Assembly (NCBI GenBank): GCA_964486935.1
Contig: CAZAPG010000021.1
Location: forward strand, 1-64,000
DNA: 64,000 nucleotides
Reading direction: 5' to 3'
From: CAZAPG01 sp964486935
GTDB lineage: Bacteria; Chloroflexota; Anaerolineae; 4572-78; J111
Shown: piece by piece, positions 1-8,521 of the stretch
Numbering within the stretch: position 1 is the stretch's first letter
How the letters are laid out: each line of letters begins with the position of its first letter
Notes under the pieces: generated by a model
Told to the model about the DNA's origin: nothing
Databases searched by the model: none
What the model saw: the letters and a program-made list of their open reading frames with translations, nothing else
Translations under genes and position numbers: made by a program

Positions 1-28
1 ATATCACCATCAAATCCCGTAGTTGTGT

Positions 29-34
29 TATACT
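29..34 (+). promoter_or_regulatory. Possible extended -10 promoter for the DUF58 gene
   Basis: TATACT is preceded by TG at the extended -10 position (TGtTATACT). No convincing -35 is visible, as expected for an extended -10 promoter. The site lies about 80 bases before the DUF58 start codon. Weak evidence. The rest of the first 115 bases shows no gene. Confidence 0.3.
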
Positions 35-115
35 ATCTCTGACGAAATAATTTTGCAGGGGTTAAAAAAACTATTTCTGGACTCCTGTTTTCATCGTTTG
101 GGATGAACGTAGTTA

Positions 116-1432
116 ATGTTATCTCCTGACAAAACCCTTCCCCGGTCTCAAATCAAACTCAACAGCCGGCTGGTGCCTTTAAGTGTTGGTCTACTGCTGT
201 TTATGCAGTTAACTTACCCCTACAAAGGCTGGCAAATTTTATTGATTGCGTTGGGGGGCGTCTGGCTAATCAGCTATTTTTGGGTCAGAAGTCTGGCCCG
301 CTCGCTGCAATTCAGCCGGGAAATGCGTTTTGGCTGGGCGCACGTTGGCGACCGGCTGGAAGAGCGCTTTACCCTGACCAACGACGGACTCTTCCCTGCC
401 CAGTGGGTAGAAATTATTGACCAGACCACCATGCCCGATTACTCGGCCAGCCGCGTTACCGGCGTTGACGGCTACAGCGAGAATCGCTGGTTTACCCAGG
501 GCATCTGCACCCGCCGGGGGTTGTTTACCTTAGGCCCCACCCTGCTGCGTATGGGCGACCCCTTTGGCCTGTATACTCTCACCATCCATCACCCGGATTC
601 CAGCACCGTTACGGTTACGCCGCCGGTTGTGCCCTTGCCCAACATCGAGGTTGCGCCCGGCGGCAGGGCCGGTGAGGGGCGTCCCCGCCCCAACACCTTT
701 GAGCGCACCGTGAGCAGCTCCACCGTGCGAGATTACGTGCCGGGTGATGGCTTCAACTGGATTCACTGGCCTACCAGCGCCCGGAAAGGCAATCTGTACG
801 TGCGGCTGTTTGATAGCATGCCTTCCAGCGATTGGTGGATTTTTCTCGATCTGGACCAGCAGGTGCAGGCCGGGCAGGGGTCGGCCTCTACCCAGGAGCA
901 CAGCATTATTCTGGCGGCCTCGCTGGCCGACCGGGGCCTGCGCCGCTCGAACAGAGCCGTGGGGCTGGTTACGCACGGCCAGGAGTTGGTCTGGCTGCCC
1001 CCCGAACGAGGCGACAGCCAGCGCCAAAAAATTATGCGCGAGCTGGCGCTGATTAATCCCGGCGTGCGTCCATTTGGCCAACTGTTGGCCCACACCGAAA
1101 GAGCGTTTGGCCGGTCAACCAGCCTAATTATTATTACGGCAGCCGTTGGCGGAAATTGGCTTGAGGCGCTGCTGCCCCTGCTGCGGCGGGGGGCGGTGGC
1201 CACTATTCTGCTGCTCGACCCTGTTTCGTTTGGGGGGCAGGGTAACATTAAAAGCATTGAAAATTTACTAACCAACCTGGGGGTTATCTACTACACTATC
1301 ACCCGCGACTTGCTGGACCGCCCCGAATCTCACCCCGGCCGGGCCGGCCAATGGGAGTGGCAAATTTCGCCCACCGGCCGGGCCGTGCCGGTTCGGCGGC
1401 CAAAGGATATGAGCTGGAAAAAGCTGGTTTAG
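116..1432 (+). CDS. DUF58 domain-containing membrane-anchored protein
   Basis: The 438-residue protein starts with two membrane segments (about residues 20-35 and 39-58). A beta-rich region follows, then the DUF58 core: R205 to R230 contains RDYVPGD, followed by a W-x-x-S-A-R-K-G stretch typical of the family. The C-terminal third resembles a von Willebrand A-like fold. DUF58 proteins are usually encoded beside MoxR ATPases and transglutaminase-like proteins and are thought to act in envelope or secreted-protein assembly, but no biochemical role is established. The next gene is a transglutaminase, so the pair is canonical. The MoxR ATPase would be expected upstream, outside the window. The start is ATG, with only a weak GGGATG-like ribosome site. 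Confidence 0.85.
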   Translation: MLSPDKTLPRSQIKLNSRLVPLSVGLLLFMQLTYPYKGWQILLIALGGVWLISYFWVRSLARSLQFSREMRFGWAHVGDRLEERFTLTNDGLFPAQWVEIIDQTTMPDYSASRVTGVDGYSENRWFTQGICTRRGLFTLGPTLLRMGDPFGLYTLTIHHPDSSTVTVTPPVVPLPNIEVAPGGRAGEGRPRPNTFERTVSSSTVRDYVPGDGFNWIHWPTSARKGNLYVRLFDSMPSSDWWIFLDLDQQVQAGQGSASTQEHSIILAASLADRGLRRSNRAVGLVTHGQELVWLPPERGDSQRQKIMRELALINPGVRPFGQLLAHTERAFGRSTSLIIITAAVGGNWLEALLPLLRRGAVATILLLDPVSFGGQGNIKSIENLLTNLGVIYYTITRDLLDRPESHPGRAGQWEWQISPTGRAVPVRRPKDMSWKKLV

Positions 1433-1657
1433 CCCGGTTTGTCACGCTAAAAGCAGCAACCTACGCCGCTTTGCATATTCCGGGCAAATTTTCCAAATGT
1501 CAACACGCCCTAATCACTTAGGGCAGCTTGGCATAAATCTGTTCCGGGTTTAGGAGCGAAAAAGTGTATTTTTTCACTCCAGAAACGGCCAATTCACAGC
1601 CGGCTAACTCAGAATCAACTTGCGCAATCCTGCACTTAGCCCTTTGAAATAAAATCT

Positions 1658-4003
1658 ATGCTCATTTTCAGGTTACTTAACTGGATTGTTCGCCGTTTAG
1701 GGGTAAGAACCTTTTTCATCCTGTTGCTGCTGCTAAGTGGGCTATTTAGCGCGGTGTTGGCCCTGACAAACATTGTCAGCGGGCTGGAGGGGAATCTCTT
1801 ATTTTTAGCTGCCTTTATGGGCGTAGCCCTGGGCTGGGGATTGGCCGCTTATCAACCCATCCCTGGCTGGCTGGCCGGGTTTGTGGCCCTGATTTTGGGC
1901 GTAGAGTTTGCTATTATCAGGGTGTCGCGCTTAACCATAATTTTAACCGACCTGTTGCAAAACCTGGCAATTTGGGGCTGGCAGTTTTGGCAAAATCCAC
2001 TGGCCGGCTGGCCCGATGCGTCGGCTCTGATGCTAAATGCAGTAACCCTAAACAGCGCCATAGAAACGCTCTTCTCCCGGCTGCTCGGCTGGCTGACGCT
2101 GCACTTGCAAGGTAAGCCCGCCTTTGACCCGCTGGCCGCCCTGTTAATTTGGGCCATTACAATATGGCTGGTAGCAGGGTGGGCCGGCTGGGCTATCCGC
2201 CGGTGGAACCAGCCGCTGGCGGCCCTGGCCCCCCTGGTTGCGCTGCTGGTGACGGTGTTGGCTTACACGCCCAGACAGGCCAATTATTTGCTGCCGGTGG
2301 TGGGGGTCACTTTAATTTTAGTGGGACTGGTTGGCTACCAGGCCCGCGAACAGCGCTGGCAGGCCAGCCACATCGACTACGCCCCTACCATCGAAACAGA
2401 ACTGCTGTTTGCTATTCTGCCAATTTCCGCGGCCCTGTTGCTGGTGGGCTGGGTGACGCCCTCCATTTCGGCGCAGCAAATGACCAGCGCGGCCCGGCAA
2501 TTTTTTTCCACCCCGCCAGAGCAGGGGCAGCCGGTGGCCGGCTCGCTGGGGGTTGAGCCACCGGCCGGAAATGAGCCGGCTCCGCTAAACGCCTACCGGG
2601 CGCCGGGGTTGCCCCAGCAGCATTTGCTGGGTTCCGGGCCAGAGTTATCGGAACAGGTGGCGCTCATTATCAGCGCCAGCACCGCGCCCAGCCCGGCCTG
2701 GCGTTACTACTGGCGCAGCCTAACCTACGATGTTTACAATGGCTGGGGCTGGAACACCTCGGAAACGGAAATAATTGACTACAACGCCGGCGACCCGGCC
2801 ACGACAAGCGTAAGCGACTCCTCAACGCGGCAGCTTTTGCGCCAGCAGGTGCAGACAACCGGCCGTACCGGCGGCCTGCTCTACGCCGCCGGAGATATTG
2901 TTACCACCGACCAGAATTACCGCCTTGGTTGGCGCAGTCAAAATGATTATTTTGCCGGATTGGTTGAGACCACCATTTATCAGGTCGACTCGCTGGTTCC
3001 GCAACAAATTACAGAAGCCCAACTTCGCGCCGCCGGAAATGATTACCCCGACTGGATTCGGCAGCGCTATCTGCATTTGCCCAAAACCGTGCCGGAGCGC
3101 GTGCGAAGCCTGGCCCGGGATTTGACCGCCACAGCGACCACCCCTTACGACCAGGCCAGAGCCATTGAAGCGTATCTGCGCCGCTTTCCCTATACCCTCA
3201 ATCTGCCAAAACCGCCGGTTAACCGCGATATGGTTGATTATTTTCTGTTTGACCTGCAACAGGGCTATTGCGATTATTACGCCACCTCGATGGTGGTGCT
3301 GGCCCGCGCCGCCGGCCTGCCCGCCCGTTTGGCCGTGGGTTATGCCAGCGGCGCTTACGACCCGCAAAGCGGCAAGTATATTGTTACCGAGGCCGATGCT
3401 CACTCCTGGGTTGAAATTTATTTTCCCCAATATGGCTGGATTGAGTTTGAGCCAACCGCCGCATTACCCGTCAACAGCCGCACCGGGCAGCCCGATTTGG
3501 CCCGGCTGGCCGACCCATTGTCGCTTCCCGACCCGGCGGCCCCGGCAACCAACCTGGCAATCAGACCGGAATGGTGGAGCATAGCCATTTTTGCCGGGGG
3601 GCTGCTGGTTTTGGGGGCTGGCGGCTGGCGGCTGGCAGACAGGTGGCGATTGCGCCGCTTGGGTTCCGTAGCCCTGGCCGCCACCCTGTACCGCCGCTTG
3701 CACCGGCAGGGGCATCAATTGGCCGTGCCCGAATGGGCCGGCGAAACCCCCTACGAGTTTGCCGCAGCCCTGGCTAAACGCATCGAAGCCCTGGCAACGG
3801 GCCAACGCTGGCAGGCCATCCTGACTCCCGCCGTTCACGAAGCGCAATGGCTCGCCAATCTTTACGTGAGAGCTGCTTACAGCAGCCATCAACCCACCCT
3901 GGCCGACCGGCGAGAGGCTATCCAGATTTGGCATCGCTTGCAGCGGCGGTTGTGGCTGGCGCGGTTTTCGGCCTGGGTGGGCCGGTTCGGAAACGCGCCT
4001 TAA
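1658..4003 (+). CDS. TgpA-type membrane transglutaminase-like protein
   Basis: The 781-residue protein begins with about six hydrophobic segments (residues 15-270), then an extracytoplasmic region with a papain-like transglutaminase core. Cys538 in GYCDYYAT, His582 in DAHSWVE and an acidic residue in the following GWIEFEP stretch form the expected triad. One more membrane segment near residues 640-660 precedes a cytoplasmic tail. This is the TgpA architecture (DUF3488, transglutaminase core, DUF4129-like tail). It lies 225 bases after the DUF58 gene. The gap holds a perfect GCCCTAA/TTAGGGC hairpin at 1507-1524 with no U-run, so the two genes may still be co-transcribed. Likely role: processing or cross-linking of envelope proteins; the substrate is unknown. 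Confidence 0.85.
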   Translation: MLIFRLLNWIVRRLGVRTFFILLLLLSGLFSAVLALTNIVSGLEGNLLFLAAFMGVALGWGLAAYQPIPGWLAGFVALILGVEFAIIRVSRLTIILTDLLQNLAIWGWQFWQNPLAGWPDASALMLNAVTLNSAIETLFSRLLGWLTLHLQGKPAFDPLAALLIWAITIWLVAGWAGWAIRRWNQPLAALAPLVALLVTVLAYTPRQANYLLPVVGVTLILVGLVGYQAREQRWQASHIDYAPTIETELLFAILPISAALLLVGWVTPSISAQQMTSAARQFFSTPPEQGQPVAGSLGVEPPAGNEPAPLNAYRAPGLPQQHLLGSGPELSEQVALIISASTAPSPAWRYYWRSLTYDVYNGWGWNTSETEIIDYNAGDPATTSVSDSSTRQLLRQQVQTTGRTGGLLYAAGDIVTTDQNYRLGWRSQNDYFAGLVETTIYQVDSLVPQQITEAQLRAAGNDYPDWIRQRYLHLPKTVPERVRSLARDLTATATTPYDQARAIEAYLRRFPYTLNLPKPPVNRDMVDYFLFDLQQGYCDYYATSMVVLARAAGLPARLAVGYASGAYDPQSGKYIVTEADAHSWVEIYFPQYGWIEFEPTAALPVNSRTGQPDLARLADPLSLPDPAAPATNLAIRPEWWSIAIFAGGLLVLGAGGWRLADRWRLRRLGSVALAATLYRRLHRQGHQLAVPEWAGETPYEFAAALAKRIEALATGQRWQAILTPAVHEAQWLANLYVRAAYSSHQPTLADRREAIQIWHRLQRRLWLARFSAWVGRFGNAP

Positions 4004-4066
4004 ATTTGATTTTGAAACTTTCTGGCCGGTTTTGCGTAAGGGATAATAAATGATGGAGCGTGGATA

Positions 4067-4231
4067 ATGGACTGGGGACGAATAATTATAGCAATTTTGC
4101 TGCCGCCGCTGGCCGTGGTTGATAAGGGCTGGGGGGCCATAATTTTAGTGGGTATTTTGTGGCTATTGGGCTGGCTGCCGGGGGTGGTGGCTGCCCTGGT
4201 CATCGGCTGGACGGCGCGGGATAGCTGGTGA
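4067..4231 (+). CDS. Pmp3/YqaE-like small membrane protein
   Basis: This 54-residue protein starts MDWGRIIIAILLPPLAVVDK and has a second hydrophobic stretch containing LLGWLPGVVAAL. That is the layout of the UPF0057/Pmp3 (YqaE) family: an ILLPPLAV-type first helix and a LGWxPGxxxAL second helix. Family members are small membrane proteolipids linked to stress or cation homeostasis in yeast and plants; their bacterial role is unclear. The ATG lies 63 bases after the transglutaminase stop. It ends with TGA, which shows that TGA is an ordinary stop in this genome. It is likely the last gene of the DUF58-transglutaminase transcript. Confidence 0.8.
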   Translation: MDWGRIIIAILLPPLAVVDKGWGAIILVGILWLLGWLPGVVAALVIGWTARDSW

Positions 4232-4248
4232 ACCAGTTAATATTGAAA

Positions 4249-4277
4249 TTGACAGAACCTTACTCGTCTGCTATCCT
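4249..4277 (+). promoter_or_regulatory. Near-consensus sigma-70 promoter
   Basis: TTGACA (4249-4254), a 17-base spacer, then TATCCT (4272-4277). Initiation would fall near 4284. A perfect 7-bp inverted repeat, ctatcct (4271-4277) and aggatag (4290-4296), covers the -10 box and start site and could be an operator. Confidence 0.65.
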
Positions 4278-4283
4278 ACCTGG

Positions 4284-4352
4284 GCTGTCAGGATAGAAAG
4301 TATCTGTACGGTTTTGAAGCAACCACCAGATCTTTGGCGGTTGCTTTTTTTT
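4284..4352 (+). ncRNA. Predicted short RNA or attenuated leader upstream of the desaturase
   Basis: The promoter at 4249-4277 and the intrinsic terminator at 4319-4352 define a transcript of about 65-70 bases with no coding potential. It either is a free small RNA or is a leader whose terminator attenuates the desaturase gene, whose start lies about 140 bases further on. The sequence matches no RNA family I recognise. Start and end are inferred from sequence only. Confidence 0.45.
4319..4352 (+). terminator. Intrinsic terminator
   Basis: GCAACCACC and GGCGGTTGC form a 9-bp stem with one mismatch around the loop AGATCTTT, followed directly by a run of eight T. Confidence 0.8.
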
Positions 4353-4489
4353 GCGGTGAATCCCGTCCACCTGCGCTAATTTGTCAGGAGTCAGGCGGTT
4401 CATAGCTACCCCTTCTTATTTTTGAAAATTTTCTAACCCCTCGCATGTTTAATTTATATCAATTCAATATTAACTTCAAGGAGCCGCTT

Positions 4490-5530
4490 GTGCAGACAAC
4501 AACACCTGCTACACCCAGCACGTCAAAACAACTTGCCTGGAAGAGTCTGGTTGCAAAATACCAGATTTCTGACACCTGGAAAGGTATGTGGCAAGTATGT
4601 AATTCATTTATCCCCTTTCTGACACTCTGGTATCTGATGTACCTCAGTCTCGATATTGGTTATTGGTTGACGCTTTTGCTCTCTTTGCCGGCAGCCGGTT
4701 TTTTGGTGCGCCTGTTCATCATTCAACACGATTGCGGTCATGGTTCGTTTTTTGCCTCAAGAAAAGCCAACGATTGGGTTGGCGTGGCGTGCAGCCTGTT
4801 TACCCTGACCCCCTATCATTATTGGCAAAAAAGTCACGCCATTCACCATGCCAACGCCGGCAACCTGGAGCACCGAGGCATTGGCGACATTTATACAATG
4901 ACCGTTAGTGAATATCTTCAGCAATCCGGCTGGGGAAAACTCAGGTACAGGGTGTATCGTCACCCTTTCTTTCTGTTTGTCATTGCGCCCACCCTTCTTT
5001 TTGTTCTGTTTTACCGCTTTCCCACAACCGGGGCTAAAGCAATGAAACGGGTTCGCGCCAGCATTTACTGGACAAATCTGGCGATTGCCCTATTATTTGG
5101 CGGAATTATCTGGCTGGTAGGGGTAAAGGCATTTTTATTGATACACCTGCCTATCATTATGCTGGCTTCGTCGGCGGGCGCGTGGCTGTTCTTCTTCCAG
5201 CATCAATTTGAAGATGTCTATTGGGCCAGCGACGATACCTGGGATTACACCCTGGCCGCGCTGCAAGGAAGCTCCTACTACAAATTACCCAAGCTCTTGC
5301 AATGGTTTACCGGCAATATTGGCTTCCATCACATTCACCACCTCAGCCCCAGAATTCCAAATTATCTGTTGGAAAAATGTCATAATGAGAACCCAATGTT
5401 TCAGCAAATTGTTGTCTTAACCATCCGCTCAAGCCTTAAGAGTATCTTTTTGAGCCTGTGGGATGAAGAAGAGAAACGGCTCATCAGCTTTCAGCAACTC
5501 AAACAGCGCCGGTTAGCGGTACCCAATTAG
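4490..5530 (+). CDS. Fatty acid desaturase (membrane di-iron)
   Basis: All three histidine boxes of membrane fatty-acid desaturases are present: HDCGH at residues 80-84, HAIHH at 116-120 and HHIHH at 280-284, with hydrophobic hairpins between them. The enzyme would introduce a double bond into lipid acyl chains with O2 and an electron donor; regioselectivity cannot be read here. An upstream in-frame ATG at 4445 exists, but GTG at 4490 has AAGGAG six bases before it and gives a normal N-terminus, so GTG is preferred (346 residues). The stop overlaps the convergent DUF3179 gene by four bases. A promoter-terminator pair lies just upstream, so expression may be attenuated. Confidence 0.85.
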   Translation: MQTTTPATPSTSKQLAWKSLVAKYQISDTWKGMWQVCNSFIPFLTLWYLMYLSLDIGYWLTLLLSLPAAGFLVRLFIIQHDCGHGSFFASRKANDWVGVACSLFTLTPYHYWQKSHAIHHANAGNLEHRGIGDIYTMTVSEYLQQSGWGKLRYRVYRHPFFLFVIAPTLLFVLFYRFPTTGAKAMKRVRASIYWTNLAIALLFGGIIWLVGVKAFLLIHLPIIMLASSAGAWLFFFQHQFEDVYWASDDTWDYTLAALQGSSYYKLPKLLQWFTGNIGFHHIHHLSPRIPNYLLEKCHNENPMFQQIVVLTIRSSLKSIFLSLWDEEEKRLISFQQLKQRRLAVPN

Positions 5531-7056
5531 TCAACCCCGTAAATTTCGGTGCGGGGGTAAAAGCTAAACCAGCCGAACCAGTAGGCCATATGGCCGGGCA
5601 GCCGGGGTAATTGCTCGCCGTTGGCGCTAAGCAGGGTATTTTCTGTGACCTGCCATTCAACGCCGTTTTCATCCAGCAGGGTTGCGGTGGTAGCGGGCGA
5701 GGCCGGGGTAAAGGTATGCATGTCGCGCTGATAAGCTCTGGCCCCGTGGCCGCCATCTTCATAAATCACCACCAACGCCTGCCCGGCAAGCGTGTCGTTG
5801 ACCACCAATTCATCGGCCAAAACGGATAGCGGGTAGGCTTTGGGCTGGCCCTCGATGAGTTGGGTAAATACCCAGCTTTTGGTGGGCAGCAGCTCGCTGC
5901 GCCGCCAGACCGGAAACATGGTGTCGGGGCTGGCAAAATATTCGGCGTAGGCCGCGCCGGCGCTGTAATCGCGCACATAGCCGGTGTCAAAATCCATCAC
6001 TTTGGTATCGGGGTGTTGGGCGTACCATTCTTCCCAGGTGGTGAGCGTAACCGGCAGTCGCTCCAGTTGAATGCCGCTGCCCACCAGCGGCCCAAAAGCG
6101 GGCGTGCCCCACAAATGATGCCAGAGCGTGTCGGTTTGCCGGTCGTACATTAATTTATTACTGCGGTAGAGAAAGCCGGATGAACCAAAGGTGAAGTAAT
6201 CTTTGGGTTTGTCTTGCGGCCCCTGGCCGCCGGTCAGTTCAAAGCCGGCCGGGATATCGTAGGCGTCAACGCTTGTTTTGTACAGCACCGCTGCACCGCA
6301 CAGCGTTCAGTAGGCCAGCGAAACCGGCTGCCCCCCCACAACATCGTTAAACATTTCGTGCCAATCTAAAAAGCGGGCAGGGTAGGCGCGGGTATCGCCG
6401 TTGAGGCTAACCCCAAACACGCGCTCGTTGGCAATCAGATAGCCGGCTTCTTGCGGGTCAACCATTTTGGGGTTGTCCAGGGCAGGGATGCCATCGACCC
6501 GCACGCCGCCCCACACAATCTCTTCGACGCGCGAGTTGGGGTCTACCTTGAGATTGGGGTGAACAAAGCGCAGAAAGTTGGGGTCAATCTGGGCAAACAG
6601 ATTGGCTTTCCAGCCAACGTAACCCTCAAAACTTTCAATTTCGGGGTGGTTGCCGGCCCACTCGTGCCAGGCAAACCAGTCGTCATCTAATTTTTCGCCG
6701 GTCAGGGTATTTAAGGTAAAACCGATCTCCTCGCGCCGGTCGCGCCGGTAACGCAGCGAGTCGATGAGTCCGGCCACAAAGCGGGTATCGCCCGATTGGC
6801 GAATTTGGGCCAGGGCTTCCTCTGCGCCGCTGCGCCCAAATAGCACCTGGCCGAGCAATTCGGCGTGGTCCACGGCCAGCGCTTCGGACTCGTCCGTGGC
6901 GGGAGCCGCCTGTGTGGGCGTTGCCTCTATTTCTTTGGTTTCAACGGCGACAGGCCGGGTTGGGGCAATTTGCTGGGGGGCCGGCGTGGCTGCGCTTCTG
7001 GCGGTTCCACAGCCGGCCAGAGCCAGCCCCAATAAAAACAGCGTAATTTTTTTCAT
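5527..7056 (-). CDS. DUF3179 lipoprotein with predicted selenocysteine (in-frame TGA)
   Basis: Read through the TGA at 6307-6309 this is one 509-residue protein. The N-terminus (MKKITLFLLGLALAGC) is a lipoprotein signal with lipobox LAGC, then a low-complexity linker and a DUF3179 domain. The TGA is codon 250 and falls in AY-U-TLCGAAVLY, where the family has a C-x-x-C-G motif, so a U-x-x-C redox motif is predicted. Both sides of the TGA are clearly the same domain: VGGQPVSLAY before it, and GSSGFLYRSNKLMYDRQTD plus TLWHHLWG after it. A SECIS-like hairpin begins at the next base. The start at 7056 is chosen over a start at 7101 because AGGAG precedes it and it opens the signal peptide. DUF3179 function is unknown; an extracytoplasmic thiol or selenol redox role is inference. 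A nonsense mutation is the main alternative. Confidence 0.8.
6269..6309 (-). promoter_or_regulatory. SECIS-like hairpin following the DUF3179 TGA
   Basis: Numbering the mRNA from the first base after UGA: bases 11-17 (GUGCAGC) pair with 21-27 (GCUGUAC), leaving a GGU apical loop at 18-20. Bases 1-7 (ACGCUGU) pair with 31-38 (A33 bulged). A 3x3 internal loop separates the two stems. The total of about 38 bases, starting at the UGA with G at the loop tip, matches the Escherichia coli fdhF SECIS plan. Confidence 0.75.
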
Positions 7057-7133
7057 AACTGTTCTGCTCCTGGCTATAAATAATCTATTTGCAGCCAGCA
7101 TACCAGCAGAAGGTTACAAAATTCTTTCAGCCG

Positions 7134-8303
7134 TTAAGAGATTTTTTTTAGGCGCGGGGTTTTGATAGGGACATAACCGGCGTTGCGCCAGGCCAAACAG
7201 CGAACCAGCAGCGGGGCCAGCCGCCAGCCCCAGCCAATGAGACGCGACGATTTAAGGCGATAGACCAGGCGGGCCAGCCCGGCGCGAACGCGGAGTTGAG
7301 CCAGCAGGGGATGAGTCAAAATGCGCTGGCGATAACCGGCAAAGGAAAAATCCTGGCGCTCAAAGGCATCAGCCAGCGCGGCGGCGGCCACCTGGCCATA
7401 GCCAAGGGCAAAAGAGATGCCTTCGCCAAAGAGGGGGTCAACGCCGGCAGCGTCGCCGGCCAAAATGAGGCGGGGCCGGGCAAATTGGGCGTTTTTATGA
7501 AACCAGTAGATGGGGTGTCCTTTTAGCTGGTAATCATCCAGATTGCGCCGGCGCTGCTGCATGGCCTGCCGCAACTCTTGCTTGAGCGCGGCGCGGGGGC
7601 GTTCGGGCCGGATGCGGCTGTCGAAGACGCCCCGGTTCATAAAGGGCCGGCCTTTGACCAGGCTGGGAAAATCCCAGTAGTAGCCCTGCAAGCCGGCGGC
7701 CATGCGGCTAAAATCGAACACGGCCATGTGGCGTTGAAATTCGGCCTGGGTTTCGGCCTCTTCCGGGGTGAGCACTTCTAGCAGGCGGGCCATGCGGCTG
7801 TTGTCGTCCCACCTGAGTTTTTGGCGCACAAAGCTGCGCGAGCCATCGGCGGCAACAACGGCCTGGGCGTGAAAGCGGGTTTGCCCGGTGGTCACTTCCA
7901 CATAATCATCAAAAGGAATGATATCCGTAACGGCCTGCCCCTGCCGCACCTGCACCCCGCGCTGCTGCCCCTGCTGCGCCAGCCAGTGGTCAAATTCATC
8001 GCGGCGGACTATCCAAAAAACCGGGTCATCTTTAACGGCAAAAACCTGCTCCCGGTATGTCAGCCGCACCTCGCGCACCGGAAAACTGGGCGGCTCCAGC
8101 TCAAGCCCCAATTGCGCCAGCACGTTTTTGCCCAGCCGGGTCAGGCCGCCGCCGCACAACTTCTCGCGGGGGTGAATTGCTTTGTCAATCACTATTATCC
8201 GCCCGGCCCAATTGGGACTCAGCCGCACCAGATGCAGCGCGGTAGACATTCCCGCCGGGCCGGAACCAATAATCAAAATGTCGATTTTTTCAGGATGGGT
8301 CAT
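7134..8303 (-). CDS. FAD-dependent geranylgeranyl reductase-family oxidoreductase
   Basis: The protein has an N-terminal Rossmann dinucleotide site GSGPAG within the first 20 residues, the CGGGLT stretch typical of geranylgeranyl-reductase-like flavoproteins near residue 50, and the second FAD motif ILAGDAAGVDPLFGEGI in the C-terminal half. Members reduce isoprenoid chains or related alkenes, or act as general monooxygenase-like flavoproteins; the substrate here is unknown. ATG at 8303 is chosen; an in-frame TTG at 8333 has a Shine-Dalgarno too close to it. About 390 residues is a normal length. It is divergent from nothing nearby; the flanking 190 bases to the permease hold only a palindromic repeat. 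Confidence 0.75.
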   Translation of the reverse strand: MTHPEKIDILIIGSGPAGMSTALHLVRLSPNWAGRIIVIDKAIHPREKLCGGGLTRLGKNVLAQLGLELEPPSFPVREVRLTYREQVFAVKDDPVFWIVRRDEFDHWLAQQGQQRGVQVRQGQAVTDIIPFDDYVEVTTGQTRFHAQAVVAADGSRSFVRQKLRWDDNSRMARLLEVLTPEEAETQAEFQRHMAVFDFSRMAAGLQGYYWDFPSLVKGRPFMNRGVFDSRIRPERPRAALKQELRQAMQQRRRNLDDYQLKGHPIYWFHKNAQFARPRLILAGDAAGVDPLFGEGISFALGYGQVAAAALADAFERQDFSFAGYRQRILTHPLLAQLRVRAGLARLVYRLKSSRLIGWGWRLAPLLVRCLAWRNAGYVPIKTPRLKKIS

Positions 8304-8393
8304 TGTTTTTACCCGGCAACGCCTGATTAGCAATCTCCAATTACGCCAAAATTATAGCGGCGATTCCTGACGCGGACAAGCCGCAACCAAACA

Positions 8394-8484
8394 GGAACAC
8401 AGAGAAACACAGAGGCAACTCAGAGCGCCACAAAGTTTTTTATGTTCTCAGTGAGGCTCTGTGATTTCTCTGCGAATCTCCGCG
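8394..8484. repeat. Imperfect palindromic word repeat
   Basis: The left arm is built from ACACAGAGAAACACAGAGG and the right arm from CTCTGTGATTTCTCTGCG, in inverted order. It lies between two genes and has no coding potential. Similar word-like repeats occur elsewhere in the window with different words. Confidence 0.6.
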
Positions 8485-8521
8485 TAACTTTTTGTCTATT
8501 GGGCAAGAATTTCATTGTGTG

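Noticed and set aside
1507..1524. Hairpin GCCCTAA-TCAC-TTAGGGC as a terminator between DUF58 and the transglutaminase
   Set aside because: It is a perfect stem but no T-run follows on either strand.
4445..4492. ATG at 4445 as start of the desaturase
   Set aside because: The in-frame GTG at 4490 has AAGGAG at the right spacing, and the extra 15 residues are not desaturase-like.
5527..7056. Reading the DUF3179 gene as a pseudogene or two separate genes
   Set aside because: The only interruption is one TGA at a catalytic Cys, reading frame and family motifs continue, and a SECIS-like hairpin follows. Two more genes show the same pattern.
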